In this document: in pieces, positions 8,725-17,935 of the stretch
How positions within the stretch are numbered: the first letter of the stretch is position 1
How the letters are laid out: the number at the start of each line of letters is the position of its first letter
Source of the DNA: DASSFZ01 sp035283185
GTDB taxonomy: Bacteria > Chloroflexota > Anaerolineae > Fen-1058
Direction of reading: 5' to 3'
DNA length: 64,000 nucleotides
Assembly: GCA_035283185.1 (NCBI GenBank)
Contig: DATEUJ010000243.1
Span: forward strand, 23,237 to 87,236
Notes under the pieces: model-generated
The model's database searches: none
The model's input: only the letters and a program-made list of their open reading frames with translations
What the model was told of the DNA's origin: nothing
Program-made: the position numbers and the translations under genes

Positions 8725-8753
8725 AGTATACCATCCCGCCCCAGGGGTGTCAA
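8725..8753 (-). promoter_or_regulatory. Near-consensus sigma-70 promoter upstream of the carbamoyltransferase gene
   Basis: On the minus strand, TTGACA (8753-8748) is separated by exactly 17 bases from TATACT (8730-8725), which is preceded by TGG (extended -10). The TGA inside the -35 box is also the stop codon of the upstream methyltransferase gene. The predicted start near 8718 gives an untranslated leader of about 155 bases that contains a small GC-rich hairpin (8604-8621). Confidence 0.7.
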
Positions 8754-9514
8754 TTAGCTTGGGGAACGCCCGGGGAACGCTCACAGGTAAAGAGAAAACA
8801 AAAAGCCAGGTTGATCGGAACGAACGGAGCTACCAGCAGGCGCAGCATCTCTTTAGGCCGGCGCAAATAATACCGCCGGTCATCTGCCAAACGCGGCCAG
8901 GCACGTTCGTACTTGGCCGTATGGCGCACAGTCAATCCATTCGATTGCAGCAGGCGCACCCAATCGGCGCGTGCTCCATAGCGTTGAATCGGCTGATGAT
9001 CGACTGACGTGCGGCCGGTGCGGAACGCCACCCAGATGTTCGTCAGCAGGCTGAAAGTGTTTGGCACCAACATAAACGCCTTCCCGCCCGGCCGCAGCAC
9101 ACGCGCCATCTCGCGCACACCCAGCGCCGGATCGACAAAGTGCTCCAGACTGCCAATATTCGTTACGAAATCGAAACTCGTGTCCGGGAAAGGTAGATGC
9201 TCGCCCGCGCTCACGGCAACCGAGGCTTGCCTGCCCGAGTTCCGATACGCCTCTCGCGCCACCACTTCGGAAATATCTACACCGATCGCCTTCAAACCCC
9301 GCTTCATCGCGAGCCGCACGACCTCTCCCGCTCCACACGATACATCCAGCAGCGTACCACTCGCCGGCAGGTGCAGCCGATCCATCAACCACAAGTAAAA
9401 CGATTCTATCTGCGATAGGCTTTCTTCTTCATAAAGCGCGTTATACGCCCGGCCGCTGCCATCTTCCGCCGCGACCCGCCGTATGTCCAAGAAGAACGGT
9501 CCCTCGTCATTCAC
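8750..9514 (-). CDS. Class I SAM-dependent methyltransferase
   Basis: The GTG at 9514 is preferred because GGAGGA lies eight bases upstream; it gives 254 residues and overlaps the preceding gene by eight bases. Motif I reads LLDVSCGAGEVVRLA, with Ser in place of the usual first Gly. It is followed by GVDIS, PFPDTSFDFVTNIGSLEHF and VLRPGGKAFMLVPN, the canonical Methyltransf_11 order. The protein probably methylates a sugar of the glycan in the cytoplasm. The last codons run into the promoter of the next gene. Confidence 0.85.
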   Translation of the reverse strand: MNDEGPFFLDIRRVAAEDGSGRAYNALYEEESLSQIESFYLWLMDRLHLPASGTLLDVSCGAGEVVRLAMKRGLKAIGVDISEVVAREAYRNSGRQASVAVSAGEHLPFPDTSFDFVTNIGSLEHFVDPALGVREMARVLRPGGKAFMLVPNTFSLLTNIWVAFRTGRTSVDHQPIQRYGARADWVRLLQSNGLTVRHTAKYERAWPRLADDRRYYLRRPKEMLRLLVAPFVPINLAFCFLFTCERSPGVPQAN

Positions 9515-10448
9515 GCGACGTCTCCTCCGACTCCTTACGGGCAAATACAGAGATCACGCCGCCGCGCTTCATCCAGTTGGATACCGTAAACCACGGCTCG
9601 AATATGAACCGCACACCCGGAAAATTGAGTATCCGACTGGCTCGACGCGCCCATCGCGGCGACGTGGCACTCAGCCTGCGATCCAGGCTGATGATGAATG
9701 AATAGTATGATGGCATGAAGCATATCCAGTCCAACACGCGAAAACCGGATTTCTGGAGCAGCGCCGTCAAAGTTGCACGAGTGAAGACATATAAATGTCG
9801 AGGCGGATCAAGGCCAATCCAGTGTGCCCCGAACAGTCGTCGATCCAGGCTGTGCCAGTTCGGAATATTGATCGTCACCAAGCCGGCGGGCCTCAACAGA
9901 TCGGCTGCGCGTTCGAGCGTGGCTGCCGGCGAAAAGGTATGCTCCAAGACATCCCAGAACGTCACTGCGTCGAACGACCGGGGTGGAAAGGGCGCTTGTT
10001 CAAGTACTCCCTCAAACACGTCCAGCCCTAGCCGCGTTCGAGCGTAGTCGGCAGCCGAGGCCGTCGGTTCGACGCCCGCCACCTGCCAGCCGGCCAGTGC
10101 CATTTCGTGCAAGAACAGGCCAGTCGCGCAGCCCACGTCCAAGATACGGCCTGACTTCCGACCGCTGAAACGCTCCACCAACTTGCGACGCCGGATCAAC
10201 TTGTGCCGACGTATCCAACGCATTGGGCCGAAGCGCTCATCTTCGACTGCCGGCCGGAAGGGACCGTAATCAGGCAGGTAGTACGCGCCGATTTCATCCG
10301 GGCTAGGCCGTGGATTCAGATACATCAGGCAGCACCGGCGACAGCGCACCAGAGCGATCCCATCGGGCGCGTGCCGTTGCCAATCCACGCTCCGGTAGAT
10401 CACCTCGGCATCATCCGCTGCGCACAAGTCGCAATGAGGTGTTTCCAT
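9507..10448 (-). CDS. Class I methyltransferase with N-terminal zinc ribbon
   Basis: Counting from the ATG at 10448, the protein opens with a zinc-ribbon-like pair CDLC and CRRC, followed by LMYLNPRP. This signature is common in Methyltransf_23-type sugar and NDP-sugar C- or O-methyltransferases. SAM motif I is ILDVGCATGLFL, followed by VAGVEP, VTFWDVLEHTFSP and LRPAGLVTINIPNW. The C-terminal region is hydrophobic. The frame also offers a GTG at 10478, but the ATG start places the first CxxC close to the N-terminus, as usual in the family. The substrate is unassigned. Confidence 0.83.
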   Translation of the reverse strand: METPHCDLCAADDAEVIYRSVDWQRHAPDGIALVRCRRCCLMYLNPRPSPDEIGAYYLPDYGPFRPAVEDERFGPMRWIRRHKLIRRRKLVERFSGRKSGRILDVGCATGLFLHEMALAGWQVAGVEPTASAADYARTRLGLDVFEGVLEQAPFPPRSFDAVTFWDVLEHTFSPAATLERAADLLRPAGLVTINIPNWHSLDRRLFGAHWIGLDPPRHLYVFTRATLTALLQKSGFRVLDWICFMPSYYSFIISLDRRLSATSPRWARRASRILNFPGVRFIFEPWFTVSNWMKRGGVISVFARKESEETSRE

Positions 10449-10483
10449 CAGCTGCCCGTCCGCTACCTCTCGTACCACTCGAC

Positions 10484-11503
10484 TTATCGCTGAGCGAGTC
10501 TATGATTCAGAGTGGCAGCCACACGTTCGCGATCCTTAGTGGCATAATACCAATCGATCGTACGGTGCAGACCATCAAAGAACTGCACCTGTGGAACCCA
10601 CCCCAGTAGCCGGCGCGCTAGCGAATTGTCGGCGACGCGATTCATGGGCCCCGTGGGCATATTGGGTTGCAGCTGTATCGGCAAATACTCTTTGCCGGTA
10701 TAGCGCAGCACCTCGCCCACCGCATCGATGACGCGGATGCGCTCCATAGTGCCTAGGTTGATGGCCGCCGCGTCATGAATTTTCTCCGCAGCGCGAATCG
10801 TCCCATCAACGATATCTCCAACGTAGGTCCAGTTGCGCACCTGACTACCTGTGCCCCACACCACAAACGGATCCTGATCGATAAACGACCGGGCGATCAT
10901 CGCCATGACCGCGTGATTCTCGTGACCGCGCGGCCCATACACTGTGAAATACCGGCACGAGACGGATTGCATGCCCCAGTCCTGGAAATAGGCCTTAAGC
11001 GTCAGTTCGCCCATGAGTTTGGCCCAGCCGTACATATTGTCAGCATCGTATGGCGGTCTGACTAGGTCCTCAGACAGGTACAGCTCGTTGTCGGGATCCG
11101 TCTGTAGGTAATTGGGGTAAACGCACCCCGACGAGGCATATACCACTTTTCGGACGCGAGCCTTATGACAGGCATGGAATAATATACCATCCAGTGCGAG
11201 GTTGGTCGCGCAAGCCGCCTGGTGCAGATCGACATATCCTCGCCCGCCATGATCGGCGGCCAAGTGAAAGACCACGTCGACGTCCTCAACCGCCTCCTCG
11301 GCCACGCCGGGAATCAGGAGATCGTCTTGCCGAAATTCAACACGACCCACTTCGACATGCTCCTGAATGTTATCGAGCGTGCCACTAGACAGATTGTCCA
11401 CTACGCGGACCCGTGCGCCTCTCAAGACCAGGGCATCCACCAAATGTGATCCGATGAACGAAGCGCCGCCAGTCACAAGAACGATCAAGCGATTCCAATC
11501 CAC
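10484..11503 (-). CDS. NAD-dependent nucleotide-sugar epimerase/dehydratase (extended SDR)
   Basis: The 339-residue protein has the extended short-chain dehydrogenase layout: dinucleotide motif TGGASFIGSH at residues 11-20, D36-type acidic strand end RVVDNLSSG, HLAADHGG, the serine of YASSGCVYP and the catalytic YGWAK near residue 158. SCRYFTVYGPRG and WTYVGDIVDG are typical of UDP/GDP-sugar epimerases and 4,6-dehydratases. It probably supplies an activated sugar for the neighbouring glycosyltransferases. The HGGRGY segment resembles GDP-mannose-3,5-epimerase-like enzymes, but the substrate is not certain. Confidence 0.87.
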   Translation of the reverse strand: MDWNRLIVLVTGGASFIGSHLVDALVLRGARVRVVDNLSSGTLDNIQEHVEVGRVEFRQDDLLIPGVAEEAVEDVDVVFHLAADHGGRGYVDLHQAACATNLALDGILFHACHKARVRKVVYASSGCVYPNYLQTDPDNELYLSEDLVRPPYDADNMYGWAKLMGELTLKAYFQDWGMQSVSCRYFTVYGPRGHENHAVMAMIARSFIDQDPFVVWGTGSQVRNWTYVGDIVDGTIRAAEKIHDAAAINLGTMERIRVIDAVGEVLRYTGKEYLPIQLQPNMPTGPMNRVADNSLARRLLGWVPQVQFFDGLHRTIDWYYATKDRERVAATLNHRLAQR

Positions 11504-11524
11504 GCTGATCCCCCAAGAGTGATA

Positions 11525-12688
11525 TCAGTGTGCCCTCAACACACGTTTGTAGAAGTCTTCTAGCTCATCCACCTTCAGAGTCCAGTTGAATACATCCTCG
11601 GCCGCCCGGCGAGCAGCGCGTCCCATCGTATCACACCGATCGCGATCGGACAGCATTTCGGCTGTACACCGCGCAAAATCATCCGGATTGTCGAGCGTGA
11701 CGATACCGACCCGATAGCGCGGAATCAGATCGCTCAGGTCGCCAACGGCCGTGGCGACAACCGGTCGACCAGCGGTGAGGTAATCGCACAACTTCGAGGG
11801 CCACCGGCCGCGATTCGCCCCAGTGTCGCGCAACGGCAACCAGCACACATCGCAAGCGGCCAAATACTGGAATACCTGCTCCGCCGTCAACCATCCCGTG
11901 CGGATGACGGCCTCCGGGCAGTCGAGCAGCGCCTCGATGTTCCGGTTGAAATAGCCCACGAGAACCAGACGCGCGTCGGGGACGCTTTTCAGCACGCGGT
12001 TGAAGGCTGAGGCCATCAGCGCCGCGTCAAACGTATAGATCCGTCCGGCATAACCGATCAGAGGTGCTTCTCCCGGCAGCCCTGTGGCACGCCGGGACTC
12101 GATTCGATCCTGGGGGATGAAGCGAGTGTCTGCGCCGTCGTAAATCACCTCGACGCGGTTGGGGGGCACACCCAGCGCAATCGCCTTCTCTCGGAGAAAG
12201 GTGTTGATCACCAGCGTGCCGTCCGCACGGGTTCGAAAATGCTCCTCGAAAAAAGTCTCGACCGGACGCAACACCGCACGAACCAGCGGATTGGGGCGCT
12301 CCTCAACCGAGCCACCCTGCCCGAACCAGTCACACCAGTCCATGATCAGCTTCGCGCCACGCCGCCTGGCAATCAGGGCCGGCAGCAACACGACCGGCCG
12401 CGACTCGATCGCGTGCACAATCTCAAACGACTGCCCGTTCAACCATAACACCCGGCGCAACACGTTCCAAGGATCCCAGCCCGACCGGAGCGAACCAGAG
12501 AACAGATCAGGAGTTTCCACCAGCTTCACCCCGGACAGGTCTCGCACGCACAGGCGCAGGCGCGCATTAGGCGACACGGCCATCAGCGTCACAGCGTGCC
12601 CTCGCTCGGCCAATGCCATCCCGAAATGGGACGCGCGCCGAAACGTGCCCATGCCTACCTGGTTGAAAACGATTAGCAAGATACGCAA
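11525..12688 (-). CDS. Glycosyltransferase family 4
   Basis: This GT-B enzyme has a glycine-rich N-terminal acceptor half (RILLIVFNQVGMGTFRRAS) and a donor half with PLIGYAGRIYTFDA, LVLVGYFN and CDVCWLPL. The usual LYEG..LP..EA pattern is replaced by WPSKLCDYLTAGRPVVAT, still the EX7E region but with Asp at the usual second position. The only ATG would overlap the preceding gene by 40 bases. A TTG at 12688 (GAGGGG nine bases upstream) begins right at the first beta strand and is preferred, giving 387 residues. It is a retaining sugar transferase of unknown linkage. Confidence 0.83.
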   Translation of the reverse strand: MRILLIVFNQVGMGTFRRASHFGMALAERGHAVTLMAVSPNARLRLCVRDLSGVKLVETPDLFSGSLRSGWDPWNVLRRVLWLNGQSFEIVHAIESRPVVLLPALIARRRGAKLIMDWCDWFGQGGSVEERPNPLVRAVLRPVETFFEEHFRTRADGTLVINTFLREKAIALGVPPNRVEVIYDGADTRFIPQDRIESRRATGLPGEAPLIGYAGRIYTFDAALMASAFNRVLKSVPDARLVLVGYFNRNIEALLDCPEAVIRTGWLTAEQVFQYLAACDVCWLPLRDTGANRGRWPSKLCDYLTAGRPVVATAVGDLSDLIPRYRVGIVTLDNPDDFARCTAEMLSDRDRCDTMGRAARRAAEDVFNWTLKVDELEDFYKRVLRAH

Positions 12689-12702
12689 AATGACAGACCC
12701 CT

Positions 12703-13689
12703 CTATCGCTGCGCGAGTACCAGGTGAGACGGAAACACCCACAGTGCCAGGTCACGCAGAATGGGCACCCGCTCCAATCGACTCAACCACTCATCGATCC
12801 AGGCCGGACTTCCATAGGCGCTGACGTAAGGAAGCACAACCTTATACCGCTGCCGGAAAAGCCCACGCAGCTCGCGCCGCAGTTCAGCGTAAGACAACAG
12901 ACGCGTTGCATCGTAGCCCACACCCTTGCGCCACTGAACATAGCTCTTAGCCCAGCGACGCGGCATCAACCCAACCCAGCGAATCTTCACATGTGGCTCC
13001 GGAAGGAACAGATCGAAGCGATTACGCGAGTCTGCGCCAAAACCGCCGGCCGGTCGCAGCACGCGATGAGCCTCACATAACACTGCACTCAGGTCAAAGA
13101 TGTGTTCCAACACATTGAGCGCGTTCACGTAATCGAAACTGCCGTCGGGGAACGGGAGGCGTTGGCCGAACGCTTGAACCAACTGAACGTTGGCGACACC
13201 CTCGATTTCTAACGCTTTACGCGCCAGTATCAAATCGGGTAGACTTGGATCGATGCCCACGACTTGATCGTATCGCTCGCCAAGTGGTGGTAAACTCGCT
13301 CCCGATCCGCACCCGATATCCAGAGCGGCCGCCCTGGCCGTTGGTCCGAAATACTGCGCCAGACGAGTCTGAAACATCCCGACCATTCGACGCCCACGCT
13401 CAGTCTGCGTCAGCAGATAGCCTACTTCGTGCCCGATTAGATCGCCGAATGTCGGCGCACCCCGCAGCCGGATATCGATCAACTCGGCGTAAGTTGCCTG
13501 CGGATAACACGCTACCATCTGCTCGACAATCGCCACATCCCACTCTGGCGTGACCGCGCCCGGACCGCGTAGATCTGGGATGCCCAAAGTCTCAGAGTAT
13601 TCGAGCCGGCAGCCGGTGCAGACGGCGCGCTGAACAAGCGATCGATCGAGTGTTCGACCGCAAGCGGGACAGATCAAGGAGAGAGTCAC
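12703..13689 (-). CDS. Class I methyltransferase with Trm112-like zinc ribbon
   Basis: The GTG at 13689 overlaps the preceding stop as GTGA, indicating coupled translation. It gives 328 residues, starting with a CPAC...CTGC ribbon typical of proteins carrying a Trm112-like N-terminus. SAM motifs: ALDIGCGSGASLPPL, VVGIDPS, PFPDGSFDYVNALNVLEHI and VLRPAGGFGADSRN. The later basic/aromatic stretch (VQWRKGVGYDATRLL) resembles sugar O-methyltransferases of glycan loci. The substrate is unknown. Confidence 0.83.
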   Translation of the reverse strand: MTLSLICPACGRTLDRSLVQRAVCTGCRLEYSETLGIPDLRGPGAVTPEWDVAIVEQMVACYPQATYAELIDIRLRGAPTFGDLIGHEVGYLLTQTERGRRMVGMFQTRLAQYFGPTARAAALDIGCGSGASLPPLGERYDQVVGIDPSLPDLILARKALEIEGVANVQLVQAFGQRLPFPDGSFDYVNALNVLEHIFDLSAVLCEAHRVLRPAGGFGADSRNRFDLFLPEPHVKIRWVGLMPRRWAKSYVQWRKGVGYDATRLLSYAELRRELRGLFRQRYKVVLPYVSAYGSPAWIDEWLSRLERVPILRDLALWVFPSHLVLAQR

Positions 13690-14597
13690 TTTTCCATCAA
13701 TCCGTCGCGCAACCCACGCCAGTATGCGCTCAGCGACTGCCAGTTCCCGCGCACACCCAACCGCACAGTCCAACGCAGCGCGCTCATCAAGCGATAGGGA
13801 ATAACGACGAACAACCGCCAGCCACGCGCGTATTTCCGAAAATACAGAGCGCTGCTAAACGCCATATGATAGCGCTCGGCTGGACTATTGGCACCTCCGC
13901 TGCTCAGTGACACTTTGTGCCACAAGCGCGCCTTGGGCACGAGCCACAAGCAGTATCCCGCTCGCTGCGCGCGCAAACAGAAATCAAGGTCTTCATAGTA
14001 CATGAAGAAGCGCTCATCGAACAGCCCGACTTTTTCAAAGACCTCACGGTGGATCAACAACGCGCATCCGCTCAAAAAGCCGCGCTCAACTGGACGGTCG
14101 GGCAACAGTCGATGTCGTCCATGGTTGCCGGTCGCCTCTAGCAAAATCGAGCTGAAACCGCCACCTACAGACCAGATACGATCCGGTTGGTCGGCGTAGA
14201 AGATGGCAGGTGCCATCAAGCCAACACCTGACGCGGCCTGCTTAAGAAGCTGATCAAGCATCGCAGGATCAGCAATCGTGTCATTGTTCAGCAGCAGGGC
14301 GTAATCCGCTCCACGTTTGAGCGCCTGACGGATGCCAAGATTCATCCCACTGGCAAAGCCCACATTGCGGCCAGCTTCGAGCAGTTCGATACCAGGAAAT
14401 GCGTTACGGATGCGTTCAACGGAGTTATCTGACGATCCATTGTCGATCACGATCGGTTCGAGGTTAAAGATGCCTTCCTGACGACGGAGCGAGGCCAGGC
14501 AAAGTAGGGTATCGTCAGGTCGGTTCCAGTTTATGACAACTGCGCACACTAACGGAGCAGCCTGTAATTCAACGCACGGCTGTCCGGTCCCAATCAT
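13686..14597 (-). CDS. Glycosyltransferase family 2 (rhamnosyltransferase-like)
   Basis: The 303-residue enzyme (ATG at 14597) has the GT-A fold order: VCAVVINWNRPDDTLLCLASL, PIVIDNGSSDNSVERI, GFASGMNLGIRQAL and LLLNNDT, the DxD-equivalent of RfbF/WsaF-type enzymes. GFLSGCALLIHREVFEKVG and DLDFCLRAQRAGY follow. Upstream in-frame residues look non-coding (Cys/Asn/Lys-rich) and were excluded. The enzyme probably adds a deoxyhexose or similar sugar on the cytoplasmic side. It couples to the downstream methyltransferase by a 4-base overlap. Confidence 0.86.
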   Translation of the reverse strand: MIGTGQPCVELQAAPLVCAVVINWNRPDDTLLCLASLRRQEGIFNLEPIVIDNGSSDNSVERIRNAFPGIELLEAGRNVGFASGMNLGIRQALKRGADYALLLNNDTIADPAMLDQLLKQAASGVGLMAPAIFYADQPDRIWSVGGGFSSILLEATGNHGRHRLLPDRPVERGFLSGCALLIHREVFEKVGLFDERFFMYYEDLDFCLRAQRAGYCLWLVPKARLWHKVSLSSGGANSPAERYHMAFSSALYFRKYARGWRLFVVIPYRLMSALRWTVRLGVRGNWQSLSAYWRGLRDGLMEK

Positions 14598-14721
14598 GTC
14601 AGTTCTCTTTGAACACCGGGTCAGGTGCTCCCGGAATTTTACACCATTGAATGAAACGCATCGTACCAGGATTTTGTCGTTGGTCCAGCACATTATAGAC
14701 ACAGAGGGACTCTCGCCATTT

Positions 14722-16341
14722 TTATGATTCAGGCAAACATTCCTCATTTACCATTGGCGGCAGTCTGTTGCGTTGTGGGTTTGGATTGTAGAATACTGTC
14801 AAGCGTGCGCCTGTGCTTTCAGCATTGTAGACAAAAATTCGCCGAACCTTGGGAATATTGGGGGCGGACAACAAGTTTCTTGCGTCGTCAGATTGCCGTG
14901 AAAAAACGAATATGTAATCACTTGCCAGCGACATATCAAACTTACAATTATGTCTAAAAGACATCAAACCTCCATAGATGAAGGCACCTGTCAGATTATA
15001 CGCTACAATACCTTCAGCACCAGCGAAAATGCGTGGTGTTCGTTCTTGAGAAACAGGAAGCCCCCTCCAGTGCTGATCAATCAACGATGCCACCCTGTCT
15101 AGGGCACCCATCCCTCCCTCCATCAACTCCTTTATACCTCCGCGTCGCCACTCACCCACTGTGGCTAATCCATTGAGAGCAATATAGTAGGTGTAATAAG
15201 CCTGATACCCCTGGAAAGCAAGCAGGCAAGCACAGAATAGGGCGTAGCTACCTCGAAAGGTGGAATTGGCAAAGGCATGCCGATAAGTCAGAAAGGCCTT
15301 AGAAAACAGATCACACAAGACTAATATCATTGCAGGGAGATATGGCAGCAGCAATCTAAAAGAGAACATCATATGTACGGTTGCGGCAGTCAATCCATAA
15401 CCCAGTTCGAGCAAGATGCCTACGTATACTCCCCAGGTGCTGCGCAGGTGCTGAATGACGAAACTCAGGTGGTTATCTATCGAGTACGCGTACCCAACGG
15501 GTGATAGATGTTGCCTTTTCCACCATAAACCCCAGAACACGAACAATAAAAACGGAAGGATGCCAGAGAAGAACAGGAATTCGGCCATGTAGATGGCATT
15601 TGTCATCATCAAATCCACATTGGGCGACGGCATCTTTGCGTAAAAGGACGTAGGAAGAAAATCGCCATAGTACAGTTTGGACACCGCCAGCCACAGGGTC
15701 GGCAGAACTGCGCCTGCAAATACGGCGATCAACACTCGCTTTGGCTGCCCGGCTTTGATCAAAGCCTGAAGAACAACCGGCATCAAGAAAAGAACGGAGT
15801 CGAATCGTGTAACAAAAGCGAGGCCAGCGATAGCGCAGATGAGAACCAGCCGACTACTGTTCATCTCTGTTGATGTGTATACGAGTAACACAAGGATAGT
15901 GATTAGAAAAAACAGCACGAGCGTTTCCAAGCCTCCGAATGTCCAATGGAGCACATAGGGCGAGGCGATAGTCAAAACTAGAATGAGCGCGATGAGGAAC
16001 CGGTTCTGCCTGAAGGTACATAATAGCAGCGCTACAGATAAAAGCAGCAACATCGAACTCAATAGTTTGTTGGCGACGATGACGCCATCATGTCCAGCGA
16101 AGGCATAAAGGAACGACATTACAAATGCGTGAAACGGGGATGACAAAGCGCTGATGCGCTCACCGGGGTTAAAGACAAGTTCGGAATGCTCGACGAAGTT
16201 TTCTGCATATCGGGCAACGATGTAGGCATCATCGTGTGTCATTGGAAAATAGAGGAAAGACACAAATAAGAAGATGCCTACCGCCAGCAATTTAACGCTA
16301 GTAAGGATGAGGGAATAAGTATTAGCGGGTGCTCTCTCCAT
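14722..16341 (-). CDS. GT-C-type polytopic membrane glycosyltransferase
   Basis: The 539-residue protein has about ten or more membrane segments. Its first periplasmic loop carries the acidic motif MTHDDAYIVARYAEN and then VFNPGERISALSSPF, the signature of GT-C proteins that use polyprenyl-phosphate sugars outside the membrane (PMT/ArnT/AftB-like superfamily). The last about 120 residues are a soluble domain. ATG at 16341 (GGAG five bases upstream) is preferred to an adjacent TTG. The gene is visibly more AT-rich than the right-hand genes: one hand-counted 60-base line has 29 G/C, against 39 of 60 in the exporter. Acquisition by transfer is possible. Confidence 0.72.
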   Translation of the reverse strand: MERAPANTYSLILTSVKLLAVGIFLFVSFLYFPMTHDDAYIVARYAENFVEHSELVFNPGERISALSSPFHAFVMSFLYAFAGHDGVIVANKLLSSMLLLLSVALLLCTFRQNRFLIALILVLTIASPYVLHWTFGGLETLVLFFLITILVLLVYTSTEMNSSRLVLICAIAGLAFVTRFDSVLFLMPVVLQALIKAGQPKRVLIAVFAGAVLPTLWLAVSKLYYGDFLPTSFYAKMPSPNVDLMMTNAIYMAEFLFFSGILPFLLFVFWGLWWKRQHLSPVGYAYSIDNHLSFVIQHLRSTWGVYVGILLELGYGLTAATVHMMFSFRLLLPYLPAMILVLCDLFSKAFLTYRHAFANSTFRGSYALFCACLLAFQGYQAYYTYYIALNGLATVGEWRRGGIKELMEGGMGALDRVASLIDQHWRGLPVSQERTPRIFAGAEGIVAYNLTGAFIYGGLMSFRHNCKFDMSLASDYIFVFSRQSDDARNLLSAPNIPKVRRIFVYNAESTGARLTVFYNPNPQRNRLPPMVNEECLPES

Positions 16342-16357
16342 CAAGTCTCCAATGCCT

Positions 16358-17929
16358 CTAACGATGGGTTACCTCCTCAAAGTGATACAATGCGTGTTGC
16401 CCTCGTTCAGCCACCAGTTTCCAGCCATGATCTTCTGGATTCTCGCCTAAGAAGAAACGCGCGTTCGCTGGCCAATCGCAGAACCATTGGATCTCGTTCT
16501 GCCGTAGATACTGCCACATGTTCTCTCGAAACTGCAGCGCCTCCGCGTTCACTTTGCCGTCCAGATTCACAACGCGATCTCGAAAATAACCCAGTGTGCC
16601 CGTTTGGCCAGACGCAACTTTCTCACCCGCCGGAACGTATTGATTGACTAGCTGAAGTTGATCGGTGTAATTCGTATTGCCCCTAAACGAAGTGATGAGG
16701 CCCGTGCTTGCGGTAAGGACAGCCAAGAGAAGCACCAGGCTGAACGCTACGGAAATGAAGGGAATGGCTGGACGAACCTTCACGTGCTGTAACGTATAAC
16801 TGATAACGATGGTTGAAAGAAGAGCCGCGGGCGCGAAGTATCGAGCGTAGAAGTGCATTGCCACAGACGAGAGCGCGTACCACGCGACCAAGATGAAGAT
16901 GGAAGCCGCCAAACATTCCGCGAATTCAATCGCGCGCCTGAGGCGAACGTTGCGATTCACGTCTAGCACACTTCGGAACTCATCCCGTGCTCTTACCCAA
17001 AATACCACCAGCAACACGACGAAAATGATTCGAATTAGAACGATGGGAATGCCGTCGAGCCTGCTCGCATAGATGAATGGTATCCACGTTTGGAGAATTG
17101 CTGACAGCGCCGCACCGAGCCTGTGCAAAGAAAACCCCCACAACTCTTGAGCTCTTCCCGAAGATGGCATCAGCGATCCAAATTGGAGCAAATTGTAGAG
17201 CCACCACGGCGCCGAAATCACAAAAGCCGCTCCTGCCACAACCGCCGCACGGCTCAACGCAAAAACGATTCCGAATTTGCGGTTTGACAAAAACTGATAA
17301 AAAGACAAAGCCGCAACTAGAAAAACAGTATCTATTCGAGCCAGCACAACCAATCCCAGAATAACTCCCAGGATTAGGAGGCTGGACCACTTCTCAAGCT
17401 GCGCAACCTGGTAGTATCGCCAGGCCAGGCAGATGCAAAATAAAAGAAAACCTGTTTCGAGACCATTGAAATGTTGTGCAAAGACAAACAAGCTTGCTGT
17501 GTACACAAACAGTGTAAGCCAAAACATGAGCGATCGGTTATTGGTCTCTTCGATTCGTAGGAGGTCGCGTCCAATCAAACCGATGAGAAACGCAGTAGAA
17601 ATGTAGAACAGCCATTCCAAAACAATCACGTAGCGTATGGCCAAATACCTGTCGGCTCCAGCTAGCATGAAGGCTGGAACCGACAAGAACGTAAACAGGG
17701 GCTGGAAGCCATTCGTCGGATTGATGCCATCTATCGTTACACCCTTACCCATGGCAACATTCCGTGCCACAGACAGAGGGTAGTACGCATCTTCGATGGT
17801 GGGTGCGTCAACTACATAGCGATCGGGACGCAGCGCTAACAACGCAGTAGCCATCGCAATTAACACTATCGATATCTTGACCACAGTCAGTCGATGGTCA
17901 TCCACCCAATGAAATGACTGCGCACGCAT
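16358..17929 (-). CDS. GT-C-type polytopic membrane glycosyltransferase
   Basis: This 523-residue protein has a layout related to its neighbour: a first membrane helix, then an acidic loop (PTIEDAYYPLSVARN, GINPTNGFQPLF) that matches the catalytic loop of GT-C enzymes, many membrane spans and a short soluble C-terminus. It probably transfers a sugar from a lipid phosphate donor on the outer face. AGGATAG in the stop region of the preceding GT4 gene serves as ribosome binding site. The two adjacent GT-C genes may act in sequence on the same glycan (inference). AT content is raised, as in the neighbour. Confidence 0.7.
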   Translation of the reverse strand: MRAQSFHWVDDHRLTVVKISIVLIAMATALLALRPDRYVVDAPTIEDAYYPLSVARNVAMGKGVTIDGINPTNGFQPLFTFLSVPAFMLAGADRYLAIRYVIVLEWLFYISTAFLIGLIGRDLLRIEETNNRSLMFWLTLFVYTASLFVFAQHFNGLETGFLLFCICLAWRYYQVAQLEKWSSLLILGVILGLVVLARIDTVFLVAALSFYQFLSNRKFGIVFALSRAAVVAGAAFVISAPWWLYNLLQFGSLMPSSGRAQELWGFSLHRLGAALSAILQTWIPFIYASRLDGIPIVLIRIIFVVLLVVFWVRARDEFRSVLDVNRNVRLRRAIEFAECLAASIFILVAWYALSSVAMHFYARYFAPAALLSTIVISYTLQHVKVRPAIPFISVAFSLVLLLAVLTASTGLITSFRGNTNYTDQLQLVNQYVPAGEKVASGQTGTLGYFRDRVVNLDGKVNAEALQFRENMWQYLRQNEIQWFCDWPANARFFLGENPEDHGWKLVAERGQHALYHFEEVTHR

Positions 17930-17935
17930 GAATAT

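Noticed and set aside
12159..12824. Plus-strand frame of 221 codons across two minus-strand genes
   Set aside because: Low-complexity Arg/Ser/Pro composition, crosses a gene boundary, and both genes on the other strand have full family motifs.
5960..13689. A natural-product (antibiotic) cluster suggested by carbamoyl- and methyl-transferases
   Set aside because: No polyketide, peptide or aminocoumarin core genes are present; the surroundings are sugar transferases and export genes.
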